DNA of 64,000 nucleotides from Roseovarius azorensis. GTDB lineage: Bacteria > Pseudomonadota > Alphaproteobacteria > Rhodobacterales > Rhodobacteraceae. Under the pieces are notes generated by a model that searched no databases, was not told the DNA's origin, and saw only the letters and a program-made list of their open reading frames with translations. The position numbers and the translations under genes were made by a program. The stretch lies in the NCBI RefSeq assembly GCF_900109455.1, contig NZ_FOAG01000006.1, forward strand, positions 207,214 through 271,213. The letters are read 5' to 3'. Positions 53,717 through 63,073 of the stretch are shown here, one piece after another (positions within the stretch are counted from its first letter, which is position 1; each line of letters starts with the position of its first letter).

Positions 53717-54703
53717 CTACTCGACGGCGAAGGCCATATCCAGCAGCGCCTGCCCGTCCGGCACGCTCTCGACAAATGCCTTGTAAGAGGTTTCCTGCGC
53801 CAGCGCACGCCAGGCCTGGAAATCCTCTTCGGTCATTGCGGCGATCTCGACGCCTGCATCGCGGAACACATCGACCGAGGCGGCATCCTCTTTCTTGGCC
53901 TCTTCCAGATAGAACGCTTCGGCCTTCTCGGCGGCGGCAAGCAGGGCGCTCTGTTGTTCTGCGGTCAGACCCTCGAAGGTGGATTTGTTCATCAGGAGCG
54001 GTTGATACATGAACCACAGCGCGATATCGCCTGCGGGCGTGTAGCATTTGACCTGCTCATAGATGCGGAACGATACAAAAGACGAGGACGAGGTGTTGAC
54101 CGCATCCAGAACCCCGGTCTGCATCGCGTTGTAGATTTCCGACGACGCCATCGAGGCAATCGACGCCCCGGCACCGGCCAGCATCTGCTCGAACGCCTTG
54201 CCCGCCGCACGGGTCTGCATTCCGGCTACATCCTCGGGGCGGGTAATGCACTGACCGGTGCTGGCAAAGCCACCGGCCAGATAGCCATGCACCAGAACCA
54301 TGACGTCATCCTCGGCCATCTTGGCCTCGATCGCCTCCATGAAAGGGCTGTCGGACAGACGTGCCGCGTGGTCGTGGTTCTTGACCAGACCCGGCATCAA
54401 CGTGAGGTTGTAAGAGGGTTGCTGCCCACCTGCATAACTGAGCGGCAGCACGGTCATGTCGAGCTGGCCCCGGCTGAGCGGGGTATATTGCTCGCGTGCC
54501 TTGAACAGCGATTCAGAGCCGAAAATCCTGATCTCCAGATCGACCCCCGCAGCGGCGACCTCGTCGGCCACGATCTGTGCGACCTGATGGCGCACATCCT
54601 GACTGGACCATTGATGCGAAAGCCGCAGTTCGGTTGCGGTGGCGATGCTGCCGAGCAGCATCATCCCGGCGGCTGTTGCTGCCGTGAAAGTCATCTTGTT
54701 CAT
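53717..54703 (-). CDS. matP: TRAP transporter substrate-binding protein, malonate (MatP/DctP)
   Basis: The 328-residue periplasmic protein has a signal peptide (to about residue 23, ATAT|EL) and a DctP-type domain with TGQCITRPEDVAGMQTRAAG, where the conserved Arg that binds the substrate carboxylate is found. It heads the matPQMAB operon. The TTGTATACAA palindrome lies 84 bases upstream, between this gene and the regulator. Confidence 0.9.
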   Translation of the reverse strand: MNKMTFTAATAAGMMLLGSIATATELRLSHQWSSQDVRHQVAQIVADEVAAAGVDLEIRIFGSESLFKAREQYTPLSRGQLDMTVLPLSYAGGQQPSYNLTLMPGLVKNHDHAARLSDSPFMEAIEAKMAEDDVMVLVHGYLAGGFASTGQCITRPEDVAGMQTRAAGKAFEQMLAGAGASIASMASSEIYNAMQTGVLDAVNTSSSSFVSFRIYEQVKCYTPAGDIALWFMYQPLLMNKSTFEGLTAEQQSALLAAAEKAEAFYLEEAKKEDAASVDVFRDAGVEIAAMTEEDFQAWRALAQETSYKAFVESVPDGQALLDMAFAVE

Positions 54704-54786
54704 TCTATCCTCCCATTTTGCCCGGACAGGGTAGCCCGGAAGCGTGGCGGGCAGTGTTCGGGGTTTTGAATTCAGAGTCAAGATTT

Positions 54787-54796
54787 TTGTATACAA
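54787..54796. promoter_or_regulatory. MatR-like operator
   Basis: TTGTATACAA is a perfect ten-base palindrome in the intergenic region of matP and the GntR-family gene. It matches the core of the Rhizobium MatR site (TCTTGTA/TACACGA) as I recall it from the literature. Confidence 0.72.
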
Positions 54797-54842
54797 GAAC
54801 TTTGATCTTGCGCACAGGTCGCGCCACGGCTAGGCTTTTTTC

Positions 54843-55499
54843 ATGGAAATGAGACGTGCCGATATCATTGCGGATGCGCTGGAGGAACTGGTGTTTACCG
54901 GCGGTTTCAGCGATGGCGACAGGCTGGACGAATTGCGTCTGGCCCGGCAATTCGACGTCTCGAGAACGCCAATTCGTGAGGCATTGCAGAGGCTTGTGTC
55001 CTCTGGCCTGGCCGAGCAGATCCCGCGCCGGGGCGTCTTTATCCGGCAGCCCGGTCCGGTGGAACTGATGGAGATGTTCGAGACCATGGCGGAAATCGAG
55101 GGGGTGTGCGGGCGGTTGGCGGCGCAGCGCATCTCGGAGGCGGCGCTGGATGATCTGGATGCGGCAAACATCCGTTGCAATGCCGCCGTGCAGGCTGGCG
55201 ATACCGACGGGTATTACCGGGAAAACGAGCATTTTCATCATGTTATCTATCACGAGGCGGGCAATGCCTTTCTCGAGCAGGAGGCGCTGCGCCTGCATCG
55301 GCGGCTCAAGCCGTTTCGACGACTGCAACTGCGTTTCAGAGGCCGAATGGCGCAATCCATGGCCGAACACGAGACGATCGTCGCGGCATTGCGCGCCGGC
55401 GAAGCCGAACGGGCGGCAGAGGCGTTGCGCGGCCATGTGGCGATTCAGGGCGAGAAATTCCATTTGCTGATGGCCAGCCTGCGGCGCGCGGCGGAATAG
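54843..55499 (+). CDS. matR: GntR/FCD-family regulator, MatR-like
   Basis: The 218-residue protein has the N-terminal winged helix (about residues 4-67, LARQFDVSRTPIREALQRL) and an FCD domain with metal-binding residues in NEHFHHVIY and EHETIV. In rhizobia MatR is repressor of the malonate genes and is relieved by malonate. It is divergent from matPQMAB with the operator between, so the same role is likely here. The start ATG 54843 is the first codon of the conserved domain. Confidence 0.85.
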   Translation: MEMRRADIIADALEELVFTGGFSDGDRLDELRLARQFDVSRTPIREALQRLVSSGLAEQIPRRGVFIRQPGPVELMEMFETMAEIEGVCGRLAAQRISEAALDDLDAANIRCNAAVQAGDTDGYYRENEHFHHVIYHEAGNAFLEQEALRLHRRLKPFRRLQLRFRGRMAQSMAEHETIVAALRAGEAERAAEALRGHVAIQGEKFHLLMASLRRAAE

Positions 55500-55601
55500 G
55501 TTTCGATCCCGCTGCCGCCAAGACCGTACAGTTCTGCCCGGATTTCGTAGGGTTGGTGCGCTCTGCTGGACAGTGTGCGCGCGCGCGATTAGGTAGGCCG
55601 A

Positions 55602-56078
55602 ATGGCCAAGGCAAAGGACAATCCGAATTACAAGGTGATCGCCGAGAACCGGCGCGCACGCTATGACTATGCCATCGAGGCCGATGTGGAATGCGGTATC
55701 ATCCTGCAGGGCTCCGAGGTGAAATCGCTGCGCACCCATAGCGCCAATATCGCCGAGAGCTATGCGGCGGTGGAGAACGGCGAATTGTGGCTGATCAACT
55801 CCTACATCGCGCCCTATGAGCAGGCCAAGACATTCGGGCATGAAGAAAAGCGGCGACGCAAGCTGCTGGTGTCGAGAAAGGAACTGGCGAGGCTCTGGAG
55901 CGAGACGCAGCGCAAGGGCATGACGCTGGTGCCGCTGGTTCTGTATTTCAATCATCGCGGCATCGCCAAGTTGAAGATCGGTATCGCCAAGGGCAAGAAG
56001 ACCCATGACAAGCGCGACACCGAGGCCAAGCGCGACTGGGCCCGGCAGAAGCAGAGATTGCTGCGGCATGGAGAGTGA
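55602..56078 (+). CDS. smpB: SsrA-binding protein SmpB
   Basis: This 158-residue protein binds tmRNA and directs it to stalled ribosomes for trans-translation. The N-terminal [13 protein letters not shown], the beta-barrel [17 protein letters not shown] and the C-terminal [15 protein letters not shown] tail that enters the mRNA channel are all diagnostic. No tmRNA gene is found nearby. It is followed after 30 bases by a small Gly-rich membrane protein gene. Confidence 0.95.
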   Translation: MAKAKDNPNYKVIAENRRARYDYAIEADVECGIILQGSEVKSLRTHSANIAESYAAVENGELWLINSYIAPYEQAKTFGHEEKRRRKLLVSRKELARLWSETQRKGMTLVPLVLYFNHRGIAKLKIGIAKGKKTHDKRDTEAKRDWARQKQRLLRHGE

Positions 56079-56108
56079 GGGCACAGTGAGGCCCGGGAGA
56101 TGGATCGC

Positions 56109-56369
56109 ATGGAACTCATCCTCGGTCTGATCGCGGGGGCGGTCGGGGGCAATGTCGCGGGGGGAGTATTCAAGACCCTGAGTCTCGGGCTGACGGGCAA
56201 TTCTCTGGCCGGGATTCTGGGTGGCGGTCTGGGCGGGCAGGCTCTGTCCGCGCTGGGTGCTGGCGGTGGCGATATGGGTGCGATTGCCGGTGCGCTGGTC
56301 TCGGGCGGCGCGGGCGGCGGGGCGGTGATGATTGTCCTCGGGCTGATTCGTCGAATGCTGGTGAAATGA
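56109..56369 (+). CDS. Small glycine-rich hydrophobic protein
   Basis: The 86-residue product is very rich in Gly, Ala and Leu, with probably two hydrophobic segments (residues 3-22 and 63-80) and a basic C terminus (IRRMLVK). The ATG at 56109 is preferred because a GGGAG ribosome site lies nine bases before it, whereas the ATG at 56100 leaves no room. Similar short proteins occur next to smpB in other Rhodobacteraceae, as far as I recall, but no function is known. Confidence 0.62.
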   Translation: MELILGLIAGAVGGNVAGGVFKTLSLGLTGNSLAGILGGGLGGQALSALGAGGGDMGAIAGALVSGGAGGGAVMIVLGLIRRMLVK

Positions 56370-56657
56370 TGCGCGTACGACGCGTCCGGCCGTTGACAAA
56401 GGTCGGGGCAAGGAAGGTCCGGGCAGCAGCACGCTCCGAAGCCGGAAAAGGGCGAACAGACAGGACACAGGCGGTGGACTTTTGACGCGCCTGCCCCAAC
56501 CGGAAACAGCAGGGGCTTTGTCAGCGAACCGATGCGCCGCCCGGCGCGTCGCGGGACGCCGGGACCGGCCTCGGACGTGAGCCTTTCCGCGCTGCGCGGT
56601 CTTGCCCTTTTGCCCCCCGGACTGTAGGCAGAAAGGGTCTGAACCCGGGGGGCGCAT
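56370..56657. other. Intergenic region without recognised gene (288 bases)
   Basis: No frame here has protein-like composition. It contains several GC-rich hairpins, for example CCTGC at 56490 with GCAGG at 56509, and a TTGACA hexamer at 56393-56398 without a good -10 at the usual distance. A GGAAGGTCCGGGC motif is discussed under rejected items. Confidence 0.4.
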
Positions 56658-57515
56658 ATGGCCAGTGACGATCCGAAAACCCTTGTTTCCACCGACTGGC
56701 TGGCGGCCCATCTGAAGGATCCGGATCTGCGGGTGCTGGACGGCACATGGTTCATGCCCGCCGAGGGGCGCGATGCGCGCGCCGAATACGAGGCCGCGCA
56801 TGTTCCCGGCGCGCGGTTTTTCGACATCGAGGATATCAGTGATGCCCGTTCGGACCTGCCGCACATGGCGCCGCCGGTCGAGAAATTCATGTCGAAGCTG
56901 CGCGCGATGGGCGTGGGCGACGGACATCAGGTGGTGGTTTACGATGCCAAGGGGCTGTTTTCGGCGGCGCGGGTCTGGTGGCTGTTCCGGCTGATGGGGC
57001 AGGATAACATCGCCGTGCTGGATGGCGGTTTTCCCAAGTGGCAGGCCGAGGGGCGGCCGGTCGAGGACATGCCGCCGGTGATCCGCGACCGGCACATGAC
57101 CGTGCGGCGGCAGAACCACATGGTCAAGGACGTGACGCAGGTGTCGGCGGCGTCGAAACTGGGCGATTACGAGATCCTCGATGCGCGCTCTGCCGGGCGG
57201 TTTCGGGGCGAGGCGCCGGAGCCGCGCGCCGGGCTGCGTCCGGGGCATGTTCCGGGGTCGAAGAATGTGCCCTACACGGATCTTCTGAATGCCGACATGA
57301 CGATGAAGGATCCTGATGGCCTGCGCGCGGTGTTTGCCGCCGCCGGGGTGAACATGGCCAAGCCGGTGATCACAAGCTGCGGTTCCGGGGTGACGGCGGC
57401 GGTGATCAACCTGGCGCTGGAGCGGATCGGCAAGTCCGACCACGCGCTTTATGACGGGTCATGGACCGAATGGGGCGCGTTTCCGACGCTGCCCGTCGCC
57501 ACGGGAGAGGCATGA
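56658..57515 (+). CDS. sseA: 3-mercaptopyruvate sulfurtransferase (rhodanese family)
   Basis: The 285-residue cytoplasmic enzyme has two rhodanese domains; the second holds the catalytic loop CGSGVTA with the nucleophilic Cys in TSCGSG (near residue 238), and the CGSG(V/I)T loop is diagnostic of mercaptopyruvate rather than thiosulfate sulfurtransferases. The first domain is non-catalytic. The start is preceded by a GGGGGG ribosome site. It overlaps the aminotransferase gene by one base (TGATG), so the two may cooperate in amino acid sulfur metabolism. Confidence 0.9.
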   Translation: MASDDPKTLVSTDWLAAHLKDPDLRVLDGTWFMPAEGRDARAEYEAAHVPGARFFDIEDISDARSDLPHMAPPVEKFMSKLRAMGVGDGHQVVVYDAKGLFSAARVWWLFRLMGQDNIAVLDGGFPKWQAEGRPVEDMPPVIRDRHMTVRRQNHMVKDVTQVSAASKLGDYEILDARSAGRFRGEAPEPRAGLRPGHVPGSKNVPYTDLLNADMTMKDPDGLRAVFAAAGVNMAKPVITSCGSGVTAAVINLALERIGKSDHALYDGSWTEWGAFPTLPVATGEA

Positions 57516-58699
57516 TGTTCGAGCAGTTGAAGGAAAAGCCCGCCGACAAGATCCTGGCGCTGGCGCAGGCGTATCGCGAGGATCCGCGCGCGGACAAGAT
57601 CGACCTGGGCGTTGGTGTCTACAAGACGCCCGAGGGGGTGACGCCGATCATGCGCGCCGTGAAGGCGGCGGAAAGGCAGCTCTGGGAAGTCGAGACGACC
57701 AAGGCCTATACCGCGCTGACGGGCGATCCGGCGTTTCTCGATGCGATGGTGGGGCTGGTGCTGGGCGAGGCGCTGGCGCGCGATCAGGTGTCGGCGATTG
57801 CCACGCCGGGCGGCACAGGGGCGGTGCGGCAGGCGTTCGATCTGATCCGCATGGTCAATCCGGGGGCGCGGGTCTTTGTCTCGGATCCGACATGGCCCAA
57901 TCACTTGAGTATTCTGGCGCATATGGGGATCGAGGTGGTGATGTACCGCTATTTCGATGCCGAGACGGTGGGTGTCGATTTCAGCGGCATGATGGCTGAT
58001 CTGGACGGATTGCGCGCGGGTGACGTGGTGTTGCTGCATGGTTGCTGCCACAATCCGACGGGCGCCAATCTGAACATGACCGAATGGCAGGCGGTGGTCG
58101 ATCTGCTGAACGCCAAGGGCGCGCTGCCGATGATCGACATTGCCTATCAGGGCTTTGGCGACGGGCTCGAGGCGGATGCGGCGGCGGTGCGTTACGTGGC
58201 GGTGAACTGCCCCGAGACGCTGATCGCCGCAAGCTGTTCCAAGAATTTCGGCATCTACCGCGAGCGCACCGGCATTCTGATGGCCGTCGCGCAGGATCGC
58301 GCGCTGCAGAGGGTGGCGCAGGGCAATCTGGCCTATCTAAACCGGCAGAATTATTCCTTTCCGCCCGATCACGGCGCGAGGCTGGTGAGCATGGTGTTGA
58401 CGGATGACGCGCTGCGGGCCGACTGGCAGGCAGAGCTGGAGGAGGTGCGGCTGGGCATGCTGCGGCTGCGCGAGCAGCTGGCTGGAGAGTTGCGGCGTTT
58501 GTCCGGGTCGGACAGGTTCGGGTTCATCGCGCAGCATCGCGGCATGTTTTCGCGGCTGGGGGCCACGCCTGAGCAGGTCGAGCGGTTGCGGGCGGAGCAT
58601 GGCATCTACATGATCGGCGACAGCCGGATCAACATTGCCGGGCTGAACGAGACGACCGTTCCGGTGCTGGCGCGGGCGATGATCGACGTGGGTATCTGA
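57515..58699 (+). CDS. Aromatic amino acid aminotransferase (TyrB/AspC class)
   Basis: The 394-residue class I aminotransferase matches the TyrB/AspC length. It has GVGVYKTPEGVTPIMRAVKAAE at the N terminus, the pyridoxal-binding HNPTG, DIAYQGF and the Schiff-base Lys in SCSKNFGIYRER, and the substrate carboxylate-binding Arg in SRINIAG near the C terminus. Either the ATG at 57512 or that at 57515 may be used; the latter gives MFEQLKEKPADK. Aspartate or aromatic specificity cannot be separated from sequence alone. Confidence 0.92.
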   Translation: MFEQLKEKPADKILALAQAYREDPRADKIDLGVGVYKTPEGVTPIMRAVKAAERQLWEVETTKAYTALTGDPAFLDAMVGLVLGEALARDQVSAIATPGGTGAVRQAFDLIRMVNPGARVFVSDPTWPNHLSILAHMGIEVVMYRYFDAETVGVDFSGMMADLDGLRAGDVVLLHGCCHNPTGANLNMTEWQAVVDLLNAKGALPMIDIAYQGFGDGLEADAAAVRYVAVNCPETLIAASCSKNFGIYRERTGILMAVAQDRALQRVAQGNLAYLNRQNYSFPPDHGARLVSMVLTDDALRADWQAELEEVRLGMLRLREQLAGELRRLSGSDRFGFIAQHRGMFSRLGATPEQVERLRAEHGIYMIGDSRINIAGLNETTVPVLARAMIDVGI

Positions 58700-58740
58700 G
58701 ACGGGTCTTGCCCCAATCCGGGCAGTGGCGGAGCGGGTCA

Positions 58741-59724
58741 GTGACGCAAGAGGTTGTTTTCATCTGCCGCAGGCGTCTGTGGCGCGCCGGGTCCAAGATC
58801 ATGCGCTGCGATCAACTGGCCGAGATCGGTCGGTGCAATCTGGGAGAGCGTTACAGGTTTTCGGTGCGTGCCCTGCCGCAGATGGCCACGGACGATGCGC
58901 GCCGTGACTTTGCCGAAAGTCTGGCGGGCAGTATCGTGGTTCTGCTCAAGGGCACGGCCGCGATGCTGGGTCAGGAGGGCATGCGGATGCTGCGTGCGGC
59001 AAGCCGGGGTCTGGCGATCGACTATGTGGACGGACATGCGGGCGAGTGTTTCTCGCCGCATGCGGATCTGCATATCGCGGCCTCGCATGCCGGTGAGGCG
59101 ATCCTGCGGCGGGTGCTGGCGCGCAAGGGATCTGTCGACGGGCGGGCCGGAGTGGCGTATCTGACGCATCATCACGACCCGCGACTGGAGGGGATGGTGC
59201 CGCGCAGGCAGGATACCCTGCGGGCCGCATATCTGGGGCATCCCCGCAATGTTCATATCCCTCGGGAAATCAGTCATCGGATCCAGCGAATCGCGCTGGG
59301 CCGGGGAGCGGGTATGCCCGCGGCCTTTGACAGGCTGTGCGATTTCAATCTGCATTACACGATTCGCCCGCCCGGTCCTGCGGGAGCGCCGGATGGTGAT
59401 GTGGCCAAGCCCTTTACCAAGGGATTCGTCGCGGCGGCGCTGGGGGCCAATGTGCTGGTGACGCGCGACACCGATGATGCCGAGCTGTATCTGGGGCGGG
59501 AGTATCCGTTTCTGGTCGATGACTCTGCGCCCGCGACCATCGCGGCTGCGCTCGACCGGGCGGAGGATCTGTACGATACATCCGCGTGGCGCGAGGCCAG
59601 CGAACGGATGCGGTATCTACGCGAGATGTCATCGCCGCGGCATGTGGCGCGCGAGTTTGACGTGATCCTGTCGCGGTTGCAGGTTCGTGGTGGGGCGGCC
59701 CGCAAGGGCCGTCCCGGCCCGTGA
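58741..59724 (+). CDS. Glycosyltransferase-like protein of unknown specificity
   Basis: The 327-residue protein starts at a GTG at 58741 with a GGAGCGG ribosome site; an in-frame ATG 11 codons upstream is possible. The C-terminal half looks like the donor-binding half of a GT-B glycosyltransferase (PFTKGFVAAALGANVLVTRD, then DDSAPATIAAALDRAEDLYD). The N-terminal half has no family I recognise. There are no cell-envelope sugar genes nearby, so its role cannot be read from context. The base composition is like its neighbours. Confidence 0.6.
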   Translation: MTQEVVFICRRRLWRAGSKIMRCDQLAEIGRCNLGERYRFSVRALPQMATDDARRDFAESLAGSIVVLLKGTAAMLGQEGMRMLRAASRGLAIDYVDGHAGECFSPHADLHIAASHAGEAILRRVLARKGSVDGRAGVAYLTHHHDPRLEGMVPRRQDTLRAAYLGHPRNVHIPREISHRIQRIALGRGAGMPAAFDRLCDFNLHYTIRPPGPAGAPDGDVAKPFTKGFVAAALGANVLVTRDTDDAELYLGREYPFLVDDSAPATIAAALDRAEDLYDTSAWREASERMRYLREMSSPRHVAREFDVILSRLQVRGGAARKGRPGP

Positions 59725-59737
59725 GTGGGCGGTCGCG

Positions 59738-60217
59738 TTATTCCGGCAGGATCACCGCGTCTATGACGTGAATGACGCCATTGCTGGCCTCGATATCGGC
59801 TGCGGTTACGTTCGCACCCTGCACGGTGACGCCGCCCTCGGTCATGATGGTGACGTCGGTGCCCTGCACGGTGGTGGCGGTCATGCCGTTCGACAGGTCG
59901 CCCGACATCACCTTGCCCGGCACTACGTGATAGGTGAGGATCGCGGTCAGCTGATCCTTGTTCTCGGGTTTGAGCAGGTTCTCGACCGTACCTGCGGGCA
60001 GGGCGGCGAATGCCTCGTTGGTCGGTGCAAATACGGTGAAGGGGCCTTCGCCCTTGAGGGTATCCACAAGACCCGCGGCCTGCACGGCGGCGACGAGGGT
60101 AGAGAAATTCTCATCACCGGCGGCAATGTCAACGATATCCTTGCCGTGACCATCGGCAAATGCCGGGCCTGCCATCAGGGTGGCTGCGGTCAGGGCGAGA
60201 TAAGTTCTGCGAAACAT
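59738..60217 (-). CDS. Secreted fasciclin (FAS1) domain protein
   Basis: The 159-residue protein has a signal peptide (to about residue 21, AFADG) and one FAS1 domain, with H1 motif [17 protein letters not shown] and H2 motif [14 protein letters not shown], which are the two signature regions. Bacterial FAS1 proteins of this size are thought to act in adhesion or at the cell surface. It is a single-gene transcript, convergent with the glycosyltransferase-like gene. Confidence 0.9.
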   Translation of the reverse strand: MFRRTYLALTAATLMAGPAFADGHGKDIVDIAAGDENFSTLVAAVQAAGLVDTLKGEGPFTVFAPTNEAFAALPAGTVENLLKPENKDQLTAILTYHVVPGKVMSGDLSNGMTATTVQGTDVTIMTEGGVTVQGANVTAADIEASNGVIHVIDAVILPE

Positions 60218-60601
60218 GGTTTACGTCTCCGTTTTCAGACATGGTTTGACGATGCCTGCATTGGCATCATGGGGTGAGCTACGGGCGCTCGGGCGTTCTG
60301 GTTCATCGGGGATTTCCGCCAAGGCGGTTTGACAAAAAACGGATGGCCGCTAAGCTGGGTCTGTCTGAAATATCCAATCACGTTTTTGTGATAATGCGGC
60401 AAGCCTCCCGTGTTTCAACGGCGTTTCAGCCGGTTGTCCTGCGGGTTTCGCAGGCGGCGGGAAAATCGCCCGGAGGCCACGAATTCGTTATGAAACATGA
60501 TGTCTTCAGGCGATTTACCGGCTTGTCTGACGCGGGTGAAAGGCGCAGGTTGCCGCCAAAGACCCCTCGGGTGCAGGGGCTGGTTTCATCGGAGATTGCG
60601 A
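60218..60601. other. Intergenic region without recognised gene (384 bases)
   Basis: This region separates the fasciclin gene from the flavoenzyme gene and must carry both promoters. The middle is slightly AT-rich (around 60340-60400, TCACGTTTTTGTGATAATG). Open frames that pass through it have poor composition and overlap the next gene. A GGAGATTGCGA ribosome site lies just before 60602. No regulatory site is recognised. Confidence 0.45.
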
Positions 60602-62095
60602 ATGGAATACGTCACGCAGATCCTTGAGGTTCTGGCGTTGCTTCTGGTGCTGGTTCTGGGCGCGGTGCTGTTCATGGTGGTGCTGTTCTACGTGCTGGAC
60701 AAGACGCAGACCGGCGATGCGATCCGGCGCAACTATCCGGTGATCGGACGGTTTCGCGGTCTGTTCACCAAGCTGGGGGAGTTCTTCCGGCAGTATTTCT
60801 TTGCCATGGATCGCGAGGAGATGCCGTTCAACCGTGCGCAGCGCGATTGGGTCAGTCACGCGACCAAGGGCAAGGGCAATACGATCGCCTTTGGCTCGAC
60901 GCGCAATCTGGGTGTGCCGGGCACCCCGATCTTCGTGCCGGCGGTGTTTCCTCCGCTGGACGATCAGTTCGCCATCACCGCACCGATGGAAATCGGGCCG
61001 ACAGCGGCGATTCCCTACCGGGCGAAATCCATCTTCAACGTTTCGGGCATGAGCTATGGCGCAATCTCGCGCCCCGCGGTCGAGGCGCTGAGCCGGGGGG
61101 CGGCCAAGGCAGGGATCTGGCTGAATACCGGCGAGGGCGGTCTGAGCCCGTTTCACCTGATCGGAAATTGCGATCTGGTCTATCAGATCGGCACGGCGAA
61201 ATACGGCGTGCGCGATGCGGCGGGCAATCTGAGCGATGCGCGGCTGCGCGAGGTGTCGGACAACCCCTCCGTCAAGATGTTCGAACTGAAGCTGGCGCAG
61301 GGAGCCAAGCCCGGCAAGGGCGGCATCCTGCCCGGCGAAAAGGTGAGTGCCGAGATTGCCGAAATCCGCGGGATCGAACAGGGCCGCGACAGCATCTCGC
61401 CCAACCGCCATGCCGATATCAATGATTACGGTGAGTTGCTGAATGTGATCGGCCATATCCGCAAGGTGACGGGCCGCCCTGTCGGATTCAAGACGGTGAT
61501 CGGATCGTCAGAGGCGTGGGAGCCGCTGTTTGAGATGATCAACGCGCGGGGGGCGGATTGTGCGCCGGATTTCATTGCGATCGACGGTGGCGAGGGCGGC
61601 ACCGGGGCGGCGCCGATGCCGCTGATGGATCTGGTCGGCATGCCGATCCGTGACGCGCTGCCGCGCATGGTGGATCTGCGGGACCGCTATGGTCTGAAAG
61701 AGCGCATCCGGATGATCGCCAGCGGCAAGCTGATCAATCCGGGCGACGTGGCATGGGCGATCTGCGCGGGGGCCGATTTCGTGACTTCAGCACGTGGCTT
61801 CATGTTCAGCCTTGGCTGTATCCAGGCGCTGAAATGCAATCGCAACACCTGTCCTACGGGCATCACCACGCATGACAGGCGGTTGCAGGCGGGTCTGGTG
61901 GTCGAGGACAAATACCTCAAGGTCGCCAATTATGCGCTGTCGGTGATCAAGGAGGTCGAGACCATCGCCCATTCGGTCGGCGTCGCCGAGCCACGCCTGA
62001 TGCGGCGGCGGCATGTGCGGCTGGTGCAGGCGGATGGCACGTCGGTGCCGTTCAACAAGATCCGGCCAAGTTACAATGCGGACGCGGTTTTGTGA
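60602..62095 (+). CDS. FMN-binding glutamate-synthase-like protein, membrane anchored
   Basis: The 497-residue protein begins with a transmembrane helix (about residues 8-34) and continues as a glutamate synthase large-subunit-like FMN barrel (VSGMSYGAISRPAVEALSRG, IDGGEGGTGAAPMPLMD). A Cys cluster CIQALKCNRNTCPTG near residue 415 matches the [3Fe-4S] site of glutamate synthase. It lacks the amidotransferase and other domains, so it is not a complete GOGAT. Its substrate is unknown; the membrane anchor is unusual for a GOGAT relative but common in this family. Confidence 0.85.
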   Translation: MEYVTQILEVLALLLVLVLGAVLFMVVLFYVLDKTQTGDAIRRNYPVIGRFRGLFTKLGEFFRQYFFAMDREEMPFNRAQRDWVSHATKGKGNTIAFGSTRNLGVPGTPIFVPAVFPPLDDQFAITAPMEIGPTAAIPYRAKSIFNVSGMSYGAISRPAVEALSRGAAKAGIWLNTGEGGLSPFHLIGNCDLVYQIGTAKYGVRDAAGNLSDARLREVSDNPSVKMFELKLAQGAKPGKGGILPGEKVSAEIAEIRGIEQGRDSISPNRHADINDYGELLNVIGHIRKVTGRPVGFKTVIGSSEAWEPLFEMINARGADCAPDFIAIDGGEGGTGAAPMPLMDLVGMPIRDALPRMVDLRDRYGLKERIRMIASGKLINPGDVAWAICAGADFVTSARGFMFSLGCIQALKCNRNTCPTGITTHDRRLQAGLVVEDKYLKVANYALSVIKEVETIAHSVGVAEPRLMRRRHVRLVQADGTSVPFNKIRPSYNADAVL

Positions 62096-62170
62096 CCGCG
62101 TGGTGAAACCCTTTGCTGGCGGTCGCCGTGTCTGCCCCTATATGATCGTTGAACCTGCAGGAGGGATGAC

Positions 62171-63073
62171 ATGGCCTATCGCTGGACAAATACGCTGAGC
62201 GCGCAGGATGTGACGCCGGAGGCGGTGTTTCTGAACCGCCGTCAGCTGATCGCCGGGGCGGTGGCGGGTCTTGGTCTTGCCGGAACGGGAATGCCCGCGC
62301 GGGCAGAGACGCTGGAGCCGAACAGTTGGGAGGATATCACCACCTACAACAATTACTACGAGTTCGGCACCGACAAGGGCGATCCGGCGCGCAATGCCCG
62401 GATGCTGACGACCAAGCCATGGAACGTCACGATCGACGGTCTGGTGGACCGGCCGGGTGACTATGGGTTTGACGAGATCATGGCGCAGATGACCGTCGAG
62501 GAGCGCATCTACCGTTTCCGCTGTGTCGAGGCCTGGTCGATGGTGGTGCCGTGGAACGGGTTTGAACTGGCCGATCTGCTGGCGCTGGCCGGGGTGCAGA
62601 GCGGCGCGCGTTATGTGGCGTTCGAGACGGTGCTGCGCCGCGAAGAAATGCCCGGCACGCGCTATCCGGTGCTGGACTGGCCCTATGTCGAGGGGCTGCG
62701 GCTGGATGAGGCGCTGCATCCGCTCACGATCATGGCTACGGGCATCTATGGCCGCGATATTCCCAACCAGAACGGCGCGCCGCTGCGGCTGGTCGTGCCG
62801 TGGAAATACGGGTTTAAGTCGATCAAGTCGGTGGTGCGGATCACCCTGACGGACACCGAACCGCCGACAAGCTGGAACCGGGCCAACCCCCGCGAATACG
62901 GGTTCTACAGCAATGTGAACCCCGAGGTGGATCACCCGCGCTGGTCACAGGCGACGGAACGGGTGATCGGCGGTGGGCTGTTCTCGCCGCGCAGGCCGAC
63001 CCTGATGTTCAACGGCTATGGTGACGAGGTGGCCGGTCTTTATCAGGGTATGGACCTGGCAAAGAACTTCTGA
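62171..63073 (+). CDS. msrP: Protein-methionine-sulfoxide reductase catalytic subunit MsrP
   Basis: This 300-residue periplasmic molybdenum enzyme repairs oxidised methionine in envelope proteins. A twin-arginine signal (NRRQLIAGAVAGLG) starts about residue 22, so it is exported folded. The Cys ligating the molybdopterin is in YRFRCVEAWSMVVPW, and the C-terminal LMFNGYGDEVAGLYQGMD is typical of MsrP/YedY. A GGAGG ribosome site precedes the ATG. It overlaps msrQ by one base (TGATG). Confidence 0.94.
   Translation: MAYRWTNTLSAQDVTPEAVFLNRRQLIAGAVAGLGLAGTGMPARAETLEPNSWEDITTYNNYYEFGTDKGDPARNARMLTTKPWNVTIDGLVDRPGDYGFDEIMAQMTVEERIYRFRCVEAWSMVVPWNGFELADLLALAGVQSGARYVAFETVLRREEMPGTRYPVLDWPYVEGLRLDEALHPLTIMATGIYGRDIPNQNGAPLRLVVPWKYGFKSIKSVVRITLTDTEPPTSWNRANPREYGFYSNVNPEVDHPRWSQATERVIGGGLFSPRRPTLMFNGYGDEVAGLYQGMDLAKNF

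Noticed and set aside
56410..56425. GGAAGGTCCGGGC motif resembling the start of RNase P RNA
   Set aside because: The RNase P motif GAGGAAAGTCCGGGC is only partly matched, the 288-base region is too short for the usual 350-400 base RNA, and no conserved 3' half or ACAGAA-type end is found.
60274..60627. 117-codon frame between the fasciclin gene and the flavoenzyme gene
   Set aside because: Its composition is poor, it has no ribosome site and it overlaps the start of the clearly real downstream gene.
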